A stretch of DNA of 64,000 nucleotides from positions 289,744 to 353,743 of the forward strand of contig NZ_JARNTW010000002.1 of assembly GCF_029433105.1 (NCBI RefSeq). The letters run 5' to 3'. Shown in pieces: positions 56,220 to 64,000 of this stretch. The notes beneath the pieces are model-generated. The model was not told the DNA's origin, searched no databases, and was given only the letters and a program-made list of their open reading frames with translations. The DNA comes from Runella sp. MFBS21. Its GTDB lineage: Bacteria; Bacteroidota; Bacteroidia; Cytophagales; Spirosomataceae. Positions within the stretch are counted from its first letter, which is position 1; each line of letters starts with the position of its first letter. The position numbers and the translations under genes are program-made.

Positions 56220-57128
56220 TCAGGATTTTTCAATCATTTTTCGATATTGCATAGGTGTCAATTTTTCGCATTTTTTAAACAATCGACTAAAATAAGAAGC
56301 ATCATACATTCCTAGTTGAGCCGCAATATCGCTAATAGAATGGCTGGTTTGGAAAAGCAACACTTTGGCTTCTGTCACCAAAGTCTCATCAATCCACCGA
56401 GAAGGAGATTTTTGGGTAATTTGTTTGACAATTTTATTGAGGTGATTAGGACTTACATTGAGCATAGAGGCATAGTCCGTCACCAGATGTTTGGTATGAA
56501 TGTATTGGTGAAGTAATTCTTTGAAACGATTGGTCAAAGCTATTGCCTTTTTATTTTCACTATTGGAAAGTGGTTGATAAGTCGTATTTAAATCGCAAAG
56601 AGCAGCGATTAAATAAGATTGAATGATGGTAGGGTTTTTCAATCCATTTTGTGCATATTCGTCATGGATTCTTCCAAAGGTTTGACGGAGATAATTGGCA
56701 ATGGGGGGAGTAGGCCGGATAATGGGATTACCCCAAATCGTCAAAAATTCAAACTCTTTAATAAGGTCGCTGCTTCCTATTTTGCCCGTTAGAAAACTGT
56801 CGTCGAAACTACACAAAAAACCTTCGTTTACCTCGTATTGGTCATAACTAAACACCTGTCCCGCTGCAACTATCAAGCATTCATTTGTGTGGATTTGGAC
56901 GGGATAAGCCCCAATTCGCATGGTAGCTACGCCACTTGTCAGATAAATCAAGATATGAGTATGACCTCGATTGGGAGGCACGGGAAGTTTGGAGATTTTG
57001 ATGAGATCTTGTACGTTGACCATAAAAAAACGTCCATAATCTTGTTTGATTATTTCTTTAAGCTTAGGGTCGGGCTTCATAAAAGACCCTATAAACTCAT
57101 CTGTATTGAACGTCTTAATATCCTTCAT
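56220..57128 (-). CDS. AraC family transcriptional regulator
   Basis: 302 residues. An N-terminal cupin-type sensing domain (about 40-150: GHTHILIYLTSGVATMRIG, LIVAAGQVFSY, LCSFDDSFL) precedes two helix-turn-helix motifs of AraC (about 205-300: LVTDYASMLNVSPNHLNKIVKQIT, and SISDIAAQLGMYDASYFSRLFKKCEKLTPMQYR). Effector unknown. Target genes are not evident: the upstream neighbour is Dps, the downstream neighbours are the two membrane proteins in the same direction. Confidence 0.93.
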   Translation of the reverse strand: MKDIKTFNTDEFIGSFMKPDPKLKEIIKQDYGRFFMVNVQDLIKISKLPVPPNRGHTHILIYLTSGVATMRIGAYPVQIHTNECLIVAAGQVFSYDQYEVNEGFLCSFDDSFLTGKIGSSDLIKEFEFLTIWGNPIIRPTPPIANYLRQTFGRIHDEYAQNGLKNPTIIQSYLIAALCDLNTTYQPLSNSENKKAIALTNRFKELLHQYIHTKHLVTDYASMLNVSPNHLNKIVKQITQKSPSRWIDETLVTEAKVLLFQTSHSISDIAAQLGMYDASYFSRLFKKCEKLTPMQYRKMIEKS

Positions 57129-57175
57129 TACGTTAATTTAGGTTTTAGGAGTCAGGATTAAATCGAAAGGCATCA

Positions 57176-57217
57176 ATAAAAAAGGCATAATAACGGATTT
57201 TGTACCGCTATTATGCC
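57176..57217 (-). terminator. intrinsic terminator of dps
   Basis: On the minus strand GGCATAATAGCGG and CCGTTATTATGCC pair along 12 of 13 positions over an 8-base loop, then TTTTTTATT. It starts 20 bases after the dps stop. Confidence 0.88.
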
Positions 57218-57236
57218 GCAGGCGCAAATCACTATA

Positions 57237-57716
57237 TTATTGTTTGTTCAAAAAGGCCGAGTACATCCAAACTAGTTTTTCTTGAGCTCGTATGTAATCG
57301 CTCATGAGAGCGTTGCTACCTTCATCATTGGCATCAGCGGAGAGACTTAATAGTTCGCGCTGAAGCGATATAATGATCTTGAAAGACTCCAATATATCTT
57401 TTACTGCTTTGATACCATCCGAGACTTCGGTGCTTTCTACGATTTTAGATGCTTTTTTGTAGTCAGAGTAGTTGTGATTGGGAGCATAGCCTAGAGTGAG
57501 AATTCTTTCGGCCACTTCGTCGATTTTGAGCAGTAAGTCATTGTACAATTCTTCAAATTTTAAATGTAATTCAAAGAATTTGTCTCCCTTGATATTCCAA
57601 TGATAGCCTCTTACATTTTGATAAAAAATAGAGTAATTGGCAAGCAAGGCGTTAAGTTTTACGGCGAGGTCTTGTGATTTTTCAATATCAAGGCCGATTG
57701 CATTTAGATTAGTCAT
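57237..57716 (-). CDS. dps: Dps family DNA-protection/iron-storage protein
   Basis: 159 residues, usual length. Ferritin-like four-helix bundle with the inter-subunit ferroxidase motif in YHWNIKGDKFFELHLKFEELYNDLLLKIDEVAERI (His, Asp and Glu residues), plus NHNYSDYKKASKI. Dps forms 12-subunit cages that oxidise and store iron and bind DNA under stress. A TAAATTTG element (minus strand of 57797-57804) lies 80 bases upstream and could be the -7 site. Single gene with its own terminator. Confidence 0.95.
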   Translation of the reverse strand: MTNLNAIGLDIEKSQDLAVKLNALLANYSIFYQNVRGYHWNIKGDKFFELHLKFEELYNDLLLKIDEVAERILTLGYAPNHNYSDYKKASKIVESTEVSDGIKAVKDILESFKIIISLQRELLSLSADANDEGSNALMSDYIRAQEKLVWMYSAFLNKQ

Positions 57717-57842
57717 GGTTATTGAATTTATGTCAAATATTTATCTTAAAACGCGTTCAAGTGTTTACCCATAGTTGATTTGTAGTGGCTAATTGCCAAA
57801 TTTACTTGCTTTGTTCAAACTAAAGCTACTCGATATAGATAT

Positions 57843-58715
57843 TTAAGGTAAGTACTTCCGAACATCAAAATCTACCGAATATATATCTTCTTTAAGTTTG
57901 TTGGGTTGTTTCTGCTGCCTAGAGAAGTACAGTTTTTTTTCTTTTTGATGAACAAAAGGACAAAATTCTGCCATACTAGAATTGATAGGTTGACCTAAAT
58001 TTTTGGGATTTGTCCACTTGCCTTCTTTTTTTATACTAATAAACAAATCTACTTCTCCATAGCCTGTGGAGTCGGACGAAAAATAAATAAGATAATCTTC
58101 ATCTGGGCTCACAAACGGATTGGATTCTCTGGCGGAGGTATTTATGGGTAAACCTACATTTTTGGGAGTTTGATAGACACCGTTTTTATATTCTGATACA
58201 TAGATGTCTGATTTGCCTATTTTATCTTCGTTTTCTTTCATAAAATAGATATTCCTGTTTTTAGCCATTGAAGCATATGACTCAGATTCTTCGCCGTTGA
58301 TGAAGTTGCCAAGATGATATGGTTCGCTCCAACCTCTCTTTAGCCTTGTCACCGCCCAAATATCAAAATCTGTTCTGTGAGCAGCGCGACCTGTTGTGCG
58401 GGTAGATTGAAAGAATACTGTTTTTCCGTCAGGACTAAACATTGGGTCAATGTCTTTCCATTGGCCTTGGGCGCTCGAAAAGGAGGCTACCGTTGGGGAT
58501 GACCATTGTCCTTTGATTTTGTGCGATTCCATGATTTTTAGTGTGTCACGTTTGCCATTGGAACTCACCCAAAGGGCTATTTTTGAATCGGGCGAAATCG
58601 TGAGTCCAAAAACGCCTCCGTTTGAGATACGTTCTGGTTCAAACAAAGTAGGCTCGCTTTGAGCTTGACCGTAGAAAGATGCCAAAAAAGTGGCTAAAAA
58701 GAGGAAGTATTTCAT
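57843..58715 (-). CDS. secreted PD40/WD40-like beta-propeller protein
   Basis: 290 residues from the ATG at 58715, preferred because it starts a signal peptide (MKYFLFLATFLASFYGQAQ); an earlier ATG at 58757 lies within a hairpin. PD40 repeats are visible: PDSKIALWVSSNGK, MFSPDGKTVFFQSTR, PDEDYLIYFSSDSTGYGEVDLFI, QKEKKLYFSRQQK. This is the TolB-like propeller found in many Bacteroidota periplasmic or OmpA-linked proteins. No OmpA domain here. Role unknown. Divergent from the lipoprotein at 58990. Confidence 0.82.
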   Translation of the reverse strand: MKYFLFLATFLASFYGQAQSEPTLFEPERISNGGVFGLTISPDSKIALWVSSNGKRDTLKIMESHKIKGQWSSPTVASFSSAQGQWKDIDPMFSPDGKTVFFQSTRTTGRAAHRTDFDIWAVTRLKRGWSEPYHLGNFINGEESESYASMAKNRNIYFMKENEDKIGKSDIYVSEYKNGVYQTPKNVGLPINTSARESNPFVSPDEDYLIYFSSDSTGYGEVDLFISIKKEGKWTNPKNLGQPINSSMAEFCPFVHQKEKKLYFSRQQKQPNKLKEDIYSVDFDVRKYLP

Positions 58716-58741
58716 GAAAAGTAGTTTTAAATGGCTGCTAT

Positions 58742-58775
58742 AAAGTAGAGCCGACATATATGACGGCTCTACTTT
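58742..58775. repeat. long perfect hairpin upstream of the propeller gene
   Basis: AAAGTAGAGCCG (58742-58753) and CGGCTCTACTTT (58764-58775), 12 perfect pairs, 10-base loop. On the minus strand it sits 27 bases before the start codon, followed by ATAGC, so it is either an attenuator or a regulatory stem. Confidence 0.7.
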
Positions 58776-58989
58776 GCATATAACACTACCGCTTTGCCAA
58801 TAAGTTTCACATTTTTTTCTTCCTTTTAAAAAGCAAAAGTCGAGTTATTATTAACGCTTTCAGGGGTGTGGAAAAATGGGCTATTTGCTAGAGATAGATA
58901 AATTGAAAAGAGATAAAATTGAGAGAACAGTAGTGATTCTATCACGAATATGAGTAACTTTATTTCTCCACATCAACTCCTATTCTTTC

Positions 58990-59613
58990 ATGAAATCCTT
59001 TTCTATTTATCTTCGTTGGGTATTCGTTTTTATGGTTGCACTGACGCTAAATGGCTGTCGCAAAGAAGAATCGGTTGAGCCGATTCCACCGCTTGGAAAA
59101 TCTTTTTTGTCAGTTGAAGTAAACGGCAAAAAACAAATGTACATAGAGGGTGAAGACAACATGACACTCTTTAGTAGCTTCCAATTCAGTACCGAACATC
59201 CTAATCCAGGACATGGGGCAAGTTTTGAAAATGCCGATGGTACCATTAATTGGGGCTTCTTTTTTTTCTTTACTCCTGAAGAGTACAAACAAAATACGGG
59301 TAACTATCCATTGCTTTTCAAATCAGGGAAGCATGATTTTGTTAAACTTGACAAAAGCTATCAATATCTAAAAATAAGAGGAGTCGAGATTAGAAAAACT
59401 GAAAAGACCGCGTTGGGTACTCCTTGGAAAAGTACTGCTTACCAACAGAATGAGCAACCACAAGAGTTTGAAGTGACAGATGCTTATTTCTATAATTTGA
59501 CCTATGATCGTTTTATTTGGGTAGAGGGCAAATTTGACTGCTGGATTGGTGATTTTGTAGAAGCAGAACACATCAAAGGAACGTTTCGTATTAAAGTACA
59601 ACACGATCTTTAG
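58990..59613 (+). CDS. lipoprotein of unknown function
   Basis: 207 residues. Lipoprotein signal (LTLNGC, Cys at residue 23). The mature part is beta-rich: SVEVNGKKQMYIEGEDNMTLF, INWGFFFFFTPEEYKQNTGNYPLLF and VTDAYFYNLTYDRFIWVEGKFDCWIGDF. I recognise no family. Ends 6 bases before the convergent DUF4256 gene stop. Confidence 0.72.
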   Translation: MKSFSIYLRWVFVFMVALTLNGCRKEESVEPIPPLGKSFLSVEVNGKKQMYIEGEDNMTLFSSFQFSTEHPNPGHGASFENADGTINWGFFFFFTPEEYKQNTGNYPLLFKSGKHDFVKLDKSYQYLKIRGVEIRKTEKTALGTPWKSTAYQQNEQPQEFEVTDAYFYNLTYDRFIWVEGKFDCWIGDFVEAEHIKGTFRIKVQHDL

Positions 59614-59619
59614 TAAAAA

Positions 59620-60180
59620 TCACACTTTTAGAGAGCCACGGAACCCTCTAGCGCTGTAGTAAGATTGGACGCCATTGTGATAAACAAAAACTCTTCCAAA
59701 GCGAAAATCTCCAAAAATAGCTCCGCCAAGTTTTCTCATATCGGGTGGAGTAAGTAGCCAACTTGAGGTTTTGGTATCAAATTTACCTAGGTTTTGTAGC
59801 ATTCGATATTGGTCTTCTGTCAAAAGCTCAATGCCCATCTCCGTGGCCATATCGATAGCACTATCGGCAGGTTTGTATTCTTTTCTCGCTTCCAGTGCCT
59901 CGCGGTCGTAGCAGAGGCTACGGCGGCCTTTGGGGCTTTCGGCTGAGCAGTCAAAAAAAATGTACTCGTCCGTATTTGCCTCATAGCCTACCACATCAGG
60001 CTCGCCTTCGGTTTCTTCCATTTCGTTGAGCGACCAGAGTTTTTCGGGCTTTGCTGCTAGTTTTGCTTGTACTTTGTCCCATTCGATGCCTTGATGACGG
60101 TTCATGTTTTTCTCGAAACGAGTTTTCAAGATACCAAATAGCTCTTCGCGCCGTTCTTGGGGTAAGTTTTTGTTGTTCAT
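59620..60180 (-). CDS. DUF4256 family protein
   Basis: 186 residues. The ATG at 60180 is chosen since the preceding in-frame 68 codons have atypical, basic composition and run through the SRPBCC gene. Family pattern: MGIELLTEDQYRMLQNLGKFDTKTSSWLLTPPDMRKLGGAIFGDFRFGRVFVYHNGVQSYYSARGFRGSL, and GYEANTDEYIFFDCSAESPKGRRSLCYDREALEARK. DUF4256 has no known function. Third gene of the ArsR-SRPBCC operon, four bases after the SRPBCC stop. Confidence 0.9.
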   Translation of the reverse strand: MNNKNLPQERREELFGILKTRFEKNMNRHQGIEWDKVQAKLAAKPEKLWSLNEMEETEGEPDVVGYEANTDEYIFFDCSAESPKGRRSLCYDREALEARKEYKPADSAIDMATEMGIELLTEDQYRMLQNLGKFDTKTSSWLLTPPDMRKLGGAIFGDFRFGRVFVYHNGVQSYYSARGFRGSLKV

Positions 60181-60184
60181 GATT

Positions 60185-60652
60185 TTATTTGATGGGGTTG
60201 AGGATAGATTGCAGTCGGTTGTGAGCCATATTGAGTCCTTGGGCAAAAGGTAGTTGTAATATCTGGTCGCGGAGCGCCACCGACTTGTAGATAATATGCA
60301 TGGTGAGTTTGCTGGTAGTAGGCGAGAGAGCTTCAAACTCCAAAAATTCAAGTTGCGGGGCAAAAGGCGTATTTTCCATTTCAAACGTGCGTGTGATTTT
60401 TTGGTCTAGCACAAACTCATGAATGACGCCATTGGATCGAAATACTACATTTCCTTGCGGATTACTCGTTTCGAATTGGTAGCTACCATGTACCTTGCTT
60501 TCGAGTTTCAAGACCTTCGTCCCCATCCACTGTGCTACGATTTCGGGCTCCACATATGCTTTGAAAAGCAGCTCGACAGGAAGTTCAAATTCCCGCGTGA
60601 TTGTCAACTCCTGTTTGCCGTCTTCGGCCTGTATTTTAGTTTTATGTATCAT
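60185..60652 (-). CDS. SRPBCC/AHSA1-like protein
   Basis: 155 residues. Matches the Activator of Hsp90 ATPase homolog 1-like fold: ITREFELPVELLFKAYVEPEIVAQWMG, GSYQFET, GVIHEFVLDQKITRTFEME and an alpha-helix at the C-terminus ending QLPFAQGLNMAHNRLQSIL. Such proteins bind hydrophobic ligands. Placed between an ArsR-type regulator gene and DUF4256; this ArsR-SRPBCC pairing is very common. Confidence 0.9.
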   Translation of the reverse strand: MIHKTKIQAEDGKQELTITREFELPVELLFKAYVEPEIVAQWMGTKVLKLESKVHGSYQFETSNPQGNVVFRSNGVIHEFVLDQKITRTFEMENTPFAPQLEFLEFEALSPTTSKLTMHIIYKSVALRDQILQLPFAQGLNMAHNRLQSILNPIK

Positions 60653-60687
60653 GGTGAAAATAAGCTAATTGAAAGAGAGTTTGCGCT

Positions 60688-61011
60688 CTATTGTTTTGTT
60701 TTGTAGGCTTGCATAATGGCTTCGAGTTTGTTGAAACGCTCATCCCACATTTGGCGAAACGGCTCAATAAAGTCAGCGACTTCTTTCATTTTCTTGGCAT
60801 TGATGTGATAGTAAATTTCGCGACCGTTTTGTTGTTGTTGGAGGAGTTCGCATTCGGTCAGGATTTGTAAGTGTTTCGACACGGTCGGGCGAGCAGTATC
60901 AAAATTGGCTGCGATAGCACCTGCTGTCATGGATTGGGTAGCCACTAGCAGAAGGATAGCCCTTCGGGTAGGGTCGGCTATGGCTTGAAAAACATCACGT
61001 CGTAGATTCAT
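60688..61011 (-). CDS. ArsR-type transcriptional regulator
   Basis: 107 residues. Winged helix-turn-helix: [68 protein letters not shown]. Cysteines for metal sensing are few, so it probably is a non-metal ArsR member such as SdpR/PagR. It leads the operon with SRPBCC and DUF4256. Two tandem palindromic sites lie directly upstream and very likely are its own operators, giving autorepression. Confidence 0.93.
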   Translation of the reverse strand: MNLRRDVFQAIADPTRRAILLLVATQSMTAGAIAANFDTARPTVSKHLQILTECELLQQQQNGREIYYHINAKKMKEVADFIEPFRQMWDERFNKLEAIMQAYKTKQ

Positions 61012-61014
61012 TGT

Positions 61015-61056
61015 GTAGTCATTTGACTACAAATATATGTGTAGTTATTTGACTAC
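61015..61056. promoter_or_regulatory. two tandem palindromic operators of the ArsR-type regulator
   Basis: Site 1 (61015-61030): GTAGTCATTTGACTAC, a perfect 7-base palindrome around TT. Site 2 (61041-61056): GTAGTTATTTGACTAC, one mismatch from site 1. Site centres are 26 bases apart, and site 1 begins four bases before the start codon. Confidence 0.85.
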
Positions 61057-61170
61057 GCAATTTTTTGCCCAAAAAAATTCTAAAGATTAAAAATGCCTTT
61101 TTACGTGGTAGGATTTCAATAGGCTTTTTGAGTTCAAAAAATATTTCCTTGAAGCTTACCAAAGGAGGCG

Positions 61171-61689
61171 TTATTGTATTTTTAAGTCTCCATATCCTTT
61201 CGCATAGATGTTTTTGGTTTTGTCATAAAAGGCATAATACAATCTGTACAATTTACCCGAAGTAAACGTAGAACTTGGAATGCTTAAAATAATCGAACTG
61301 TTACTAGAACGGAGTCTAACACTGGCTTGTTGGTATAATTTTATATCGGAGTCCACGATAATGTACTTCATAATTGTAGGTTTGGTGTTGGTTATTTGTA
61401 GCGCTACCTGCGAATTACAAGGGTTGGGATAAGCCATAATATCGCTAACCAAAGGGCTATCATTTTCGGTGGTATAATTTAGGGTATCTGCAAAGTCAAA
61501 TTTTTCTATAATAAACTCAGGCCAATCACTTTCTATTTTCCAGTCGTCGGCATCAACTTGACTAGGAACTCCAAATATGTTACGAGACGTAATTCCGGAA
61601 ATTTGGATTGTGGTGGGTGCTGGAGAGGAAGAGTTACAAGCCAGACATCCAAAAATAAGAAATATCAAAGAAGAAGTAAGCTGTTTCAT
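61171..61689 (-). CDS. lipoprotein of unknown function
   Basis: 172 residues. Signal with two lipobox-like cysteines (IFGCLACNSSS), Cys near residue 15-18. The mature part has a beta-sandwich appearance and contains PNPCNSQVALQI, a phrase reminiscent of Por secretion tail-like domains, but not a genuine one as a lipoprotein. No specific family. Mainly flanked by small same-strand genes. Confidence 0.7.
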   Translation of the reverse strand: MKQLTSSLIFLIFGCLACNSSSPAPTTIQISGITSRNIFGVPSQVDADDWKIESDWPEFIIEKFDFADTLNYTTENDSPLVSDIMAYPNPCNSQVALQITNTKPTIMKYIIVDSDIKLYQQASVRLRSSNSSIILSIPSSTFTSGKLYRLYYAFYDKTKNIYAKGYGDLKIQ

Positions 61690-61741
61690 GTTACTGTTTT
61701 ATATAACCCAATTGAATATATGTTGACAATACTGTTTTAGG

Positions 61742-62032
61742 CTAGTGTTTGCTATATTCATCTTTATAATCCCCAATGTGCTTTTCGCATTCTAAGATTT
61801 TTTTGTGTTGAGTTCGGTAATTGAATACGCCCGCTACAAAAAGGATAAAAGAGATAAAAATAAAGACGTATTCTATCACACGCCCATAAGATACTTCTAG
61901 CAGATTGTTGATAGTCAGGCCTGCAACTAAGAAATACATAGAAGTCCGTAAGAAGGCTAAAAAAGTAGTCTGATTGGACAGGATTGTTCTTTGAAACGCT
62001 AGTTTTTCTCGCAAAATCAGGTCTTTGTTCAT
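61742..62032 (-). CDS. DUF202 (YidH-like) membrane protein
   Basis: 96 residues. The start with KLAFQRTILSNQTTFLAFLRTSMYFLVAGLTI and two further hydrophobic segments are those of DUF202 (PF02656). These are short inner-membrane proteins of unknown role. On the same strand as the next outer-membrane protein gene (45-base gap). Confidence 0.9.
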   Translation of the reverse strand: MNKDLILREKLAFQRTILSNQTTFLAFLRTSMYFLVAGLTINNLLEVSYGRVIEYVFIFISFILFVAGVFNYRTQHKKILECEKHIGDYKDEYSKH

Positions 62033-62077
62033 CGTAAAAAAGCTCAGGCAGTAGAAAGTGACGCCTAAAGATACAAA

Positions 62078-63085
62078 TTAGTCGGCCAACTTACCCATGG
62101 TAAAAGGAGGGAAGGAATCCCAAGTGAGTCCCAAGGCGACTTGGTGCCCTGAATCAACAAATCGAAAATTATAATTATCATGCCCATAAATGTATGAAAA
62201 CATAAAACCCATTCCTTTGGAGTTTTTAAAAGGAAAAACCCGAACAATAGTTTCTAAACGAAGAGGAGTAACAGAGGCATGAGGGCGATGAATACACTCT
62301 ATATTTTGCTTGATGACATAGCGCTTTTGGGTGTCTTTCTCAAACACCTTCATAAACTCATAGCTTCCCAAAAATCGATGTCGGCCATAAATCTTGATGT
62401 CGTTGTCGGAGTAGCCGCCAAAATTAAAAACACCCCAAAATAAATCGTGATAAAGCACATAGCCTAGGCTAAATGAAGATGTTTGTTGGGGGAGATTGTC
62501 ATCGTCGAGGTGATTGATTCGGTAGTTGAGAATCAATTCGGAAAGGTTGGTGGAGAAGTTGGCGTTTTTTCGGTTCAAGATCTCCGATAGTTTTGTGTGA
62601 GACGTAATGGTTCGATAAATACTATCACTCTCTGGTGAACCGTCGGCGTACAGTTCGGAGAAGGCGCTACCATCTTGACCATTGGAATAATGCCCACTTT
62701 CAAAAGAAAAACTTACAAATTTGGCTTTTTGGGCATCAACAGGTGTAAGCCTATACATATGCTGAGTTCCCAATAAAATCCTGTAAGAAGGCATCCGAAC
62801 GGGTAGCGAATTGCTAGTATAAATCCGAACTTGTGGCCTAAAAGACACATACCAAGCTTGCGTATGTGTTTTGGTGTTTATATGCTTCAAAAAATCATTG
62901 AACAAACTGTATCTGACAATTGGATTGGCATCAAGTAAGATTGATTCTTGTTTGGTATAAGAACTCATCAAACGAATATAGGCCTCTTCGCTGATAGGGT
63001 AAAACTGAACGTAGTCATTGAAGCTTTTTTGACCAAAGCTTCCCATGCTAACAAGTACGAAGGTGATAAACAACAGGTTTTTCAT
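62078..63085 (-). CDS. outer-membrane beta-barrel with an OmpLA-like HxSNG motif
   Basis: 335 residues, signal peptide about 1-19. Amphipathic strands and a final aromatic region suggest an outer-membrane barrel. SGHYSNGQDG (H132, S134, N135, G136) matches the active-site HxSNG of outer-membrane phospholipase A (His142-Ser144 in E. coli). A later FSTNLSELILNYRI (about 195-208) might supply the active-site Asn. Length is close to mature OmpLA (about 270) plus an N-terminal extension. Similarity is only at motif level, so the phospholipase call is tentative. Confidence 0.5.
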   Translation of the reverse strand: MKNLLFITFVLVSMGSFGQKSFNDYVQFYPISEEAYIRLMSSYTKQESILLDANPIVRYSLFNDFLKHINTKTHTQAWYVSFRPQVRIYTSNSLPVRMPSYRILLGTQHMYRLTPVDAQKAKFVSFSFESGHYSNGQDGSAFSELYADGSPESDSIYRTITSHTKLSEILNRKNANFSTNLSELILNYRINHLDDDNLPQQTSSFSLGYVLYHDLFWGVFNFGGYSDNDIKIYGRHRFLGSYEFMKVFEKDTQKRYVIKQNIECIHRPHASVTPLRLETIVRVFPFKNSKGMGFMFSYIYGHDNYNFRFVDSGHQVALGLTWDSFPPFTMGKLAD

Positions 63086-63092
63086 TGGTGTT

Positions 63093-63434
63093 TTACTCTA
63101 AAAGTATGTGTTTGATTTCGTCCACAATATCACTATCTATGTTGTTTGACTTAATTTCGGAATTGTCAGAATTATGATTGTGAAAAAATACAAAACTGAT
63201 GCCTGCGTTTCTCAATGCCTTAATCACCTCGGCTGTATTGAGTTTGGAGTTTGTTTCAAGATAATACAGCCCATTGAACAAGATAAAAGAGACCTGATGA
63301 CTACTCAAAAGTTGCTCTACCGTAGTTTGAGTGGGTATATCTAGGTTTACCACGGTCATGATATTTCCGTATTTAGCCATGAGTGAAAAATTGGAGAAAT
63401 TTGATAACTTACGAATCAAGTGCAAACCTCTCAA
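63093..63434 (-). CDS. small protein of unknown function
   Basis: 113 residues, or 95 from the ATG at 63380 (MAKYGNIMTVVNLDIP). No signal peptide and no motif I know; it has an alpha/beta feel with VEQLLSSHQVSFILFNGLYYLET, VIKALRNAGISFVFFHNHNSD and a terminal IVDEIKHILLE. Seven bases separate its stop from the next start, so it is co-transcribed with the putative OmpLA-like gene. Confidence 0.6.
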   Translation of the reverse strand: MRGLHLIRKLSNFSNFSLMAKYGNIMTVVNLDIPTQTTVEQLLSSHQVSFILFNGLYYLETNSKLNTAEVIKALRNAGISFVFFHNHNSDNSEIKSNNIDSDIVDEIKHILLE

Positions 63435-63552
63435 GATACTCTTTTTTAGGGAGAAATGAGCTGTATCACCACAGCTACTTAGTCGATAATGGGGTGCAAA
63501 AAGATAACATCTCTACTAAGATTTTTGTGGGGTAGATATTGTTTTATCGGCT

Positions 63553-63996
63553 TCAAAACTTCTTCATCATGATTACTCCTCCCACAATCAGCGCTAGACC
63601 TATGATTCTTCCTACACTGATAGATTGTGGTTGTGCACCCATAATTTGAAAATGTTCCATAAGCATTGATATCAACAATTGCCCTGTCACTACTAATCCG
63701 AAAGTCAGACCAGGGCTAATTTTTGGAAAAGCTAATACAATCACAGTCACATAAAAAGCTCCCAAAATTCCACCCGCCCATGCGTAGGTAGGAGCCTCTC
63801 TGATGCCTTTCCAAGATATATTTTGAGAGGTTAAGAATATGTAAGCCACTAATGCCAAAACTCCAATGGCAAATGAAATCATAGAAGCATGGACAGGACT
63901 CCCGCCTGTTTTTGCTAATTTGTTGTTCATGCCCGCTTGCATAGGCAAAAATGCCCCCGCTACAAAAGCTAATATAATCCAGATGACGCGTTCCAT
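63553..63996 (-). CDS. YdcZ/DUF606 family membrane transporter (DMT superfamily)
   Basis: 147 residues with five hydrophobic segments. IILAFVAGAFLPMQAGMNNKLAKTGGSPVHASMISFAIG and GGILGAFYVTVIVLAFPKISPGLTFGLVVTGQLLISM are the DUF606 half-length unit of the drug/metabolite transporter superfamily; these work as dimers. Substrate unknown. It is on its own; the 118 bases before 63434 show no clear element. Confidence 0.92.
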   Translation of the reverse strand: MERVIWIILAFVAGAFLPMQAGMNNKLAKTGGSPVHASMISFAIGVLALVAYIFLTSQNISWKGIREAPTYAWAGGILGAFYVTVIVLAFPKISPGLTFGLVVTGQLLISMLMEHFQIMGAQPQSISVGRIIGLALIVGGVIMMKKF

Positions 63997-64000
63997 ATTG

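Noticed and set aside
59620-60384. Longer version of the DUF4256 gene starting at 60384
   Set aside because: The extra 68 codons overlap the SRPBCC gene in another frame; the start at 60180 matches the family N-terminus.
1-64000. CRISPR array, tRNA, rRNA, prophage or insertion sequence
   Set aside because: I scanned intergenic gaps by eye and saw no regularly spaced repeats, no cloverleaf-like stretch with CCA-type end and no transposase or phage gene. A tRNA scan or repeat search could still show something missed.

Overview
The window looks like a chromosomal segment of a Bacteroidota bacterium, most likely a Cytophagales member. This rests on a SusC/SusD pair behind an ECF sigma/FecR pair, type B gliding-motility (CHU_C) C-terminal sorting domains, adjacent divergent TamB and TsaD genes, many signal-peptide lipoproteins, and promoter-like sites of the form TTG-N19-TAnnTTTG. 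Genus-level placement is not possible by eye. No rRNA, tRNA, CRISPR array, transposase or phage gene was found. Both ends cut through the chromosome: the left end truncates a PAP2 phosphatase gene.

Layout. 1-1510: PAP2 phosphatase and a secreted protein of unknown function. 1516-4356: an operon on the minus strand led by a promoter, a TPP riboswitch and an intrinsic terminator; it encodes a SAM methyltransferase, a PurM/HypE-like protein, a ThiE-like protein and a Trm112-like zinc protein. 4370-17420: housekeeping and envelope genes (Asp-box propeller, S41 protease, ABC ATPase, serine hydrolase, membrane TPR protein, TamB, TsaD). 17607-24585: two paralogous giant cell-surface adhesin-like proteins with Ig modules and a T9SS sorting domain, then an orphan type III-like DNA methyltransferase. 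24647-33654: Gfo/Idh/MocA oxidoreductase, small beta-barrel, GH116 glucosidase-like enzyme, SDR, S41 peptidase, DUF4199 and a LuxR-type regulator.

33970-55317 is a complete polysaccharide utilization locus (PUL): ECF sigma factor, FecR anti-sigma factor, SusC with an STN signalling domain, SusD, a small lipoprotein, a truncated FG-GAP/CRTAC1 remnant, then a GH101-like enzyme, two tandem GH110 enzymes, a DUF6067 glycosidase-like protein, GH35 and GH95, ended by a strong terminator. Together these activities (alpha-1,3-Gal, alpha-Fuc, beta-Gal and alpha-GalNAc removal) fit an O-glycan carrying blood-group-B / alpha-Gal / H-type caps. The substrate is inferred, not shown.

55367-64000: small membrane proteins, an AraC regulator, Dps, a PD40 propeller, lipoproteins, an ArsR-SRPBCC-DUF4256 operon with two tandem palindromic operators, an outer-membrane protein with an OmpLA-like HxSNG motif, and a YdcZ-type transporter.

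A family of short palindromes (outer AACCC/GGGTT or AGAC/GTCT arms around a 3-base loop) sits at or immediately after the 3' ends of genes and in one case supplies a stop codon.
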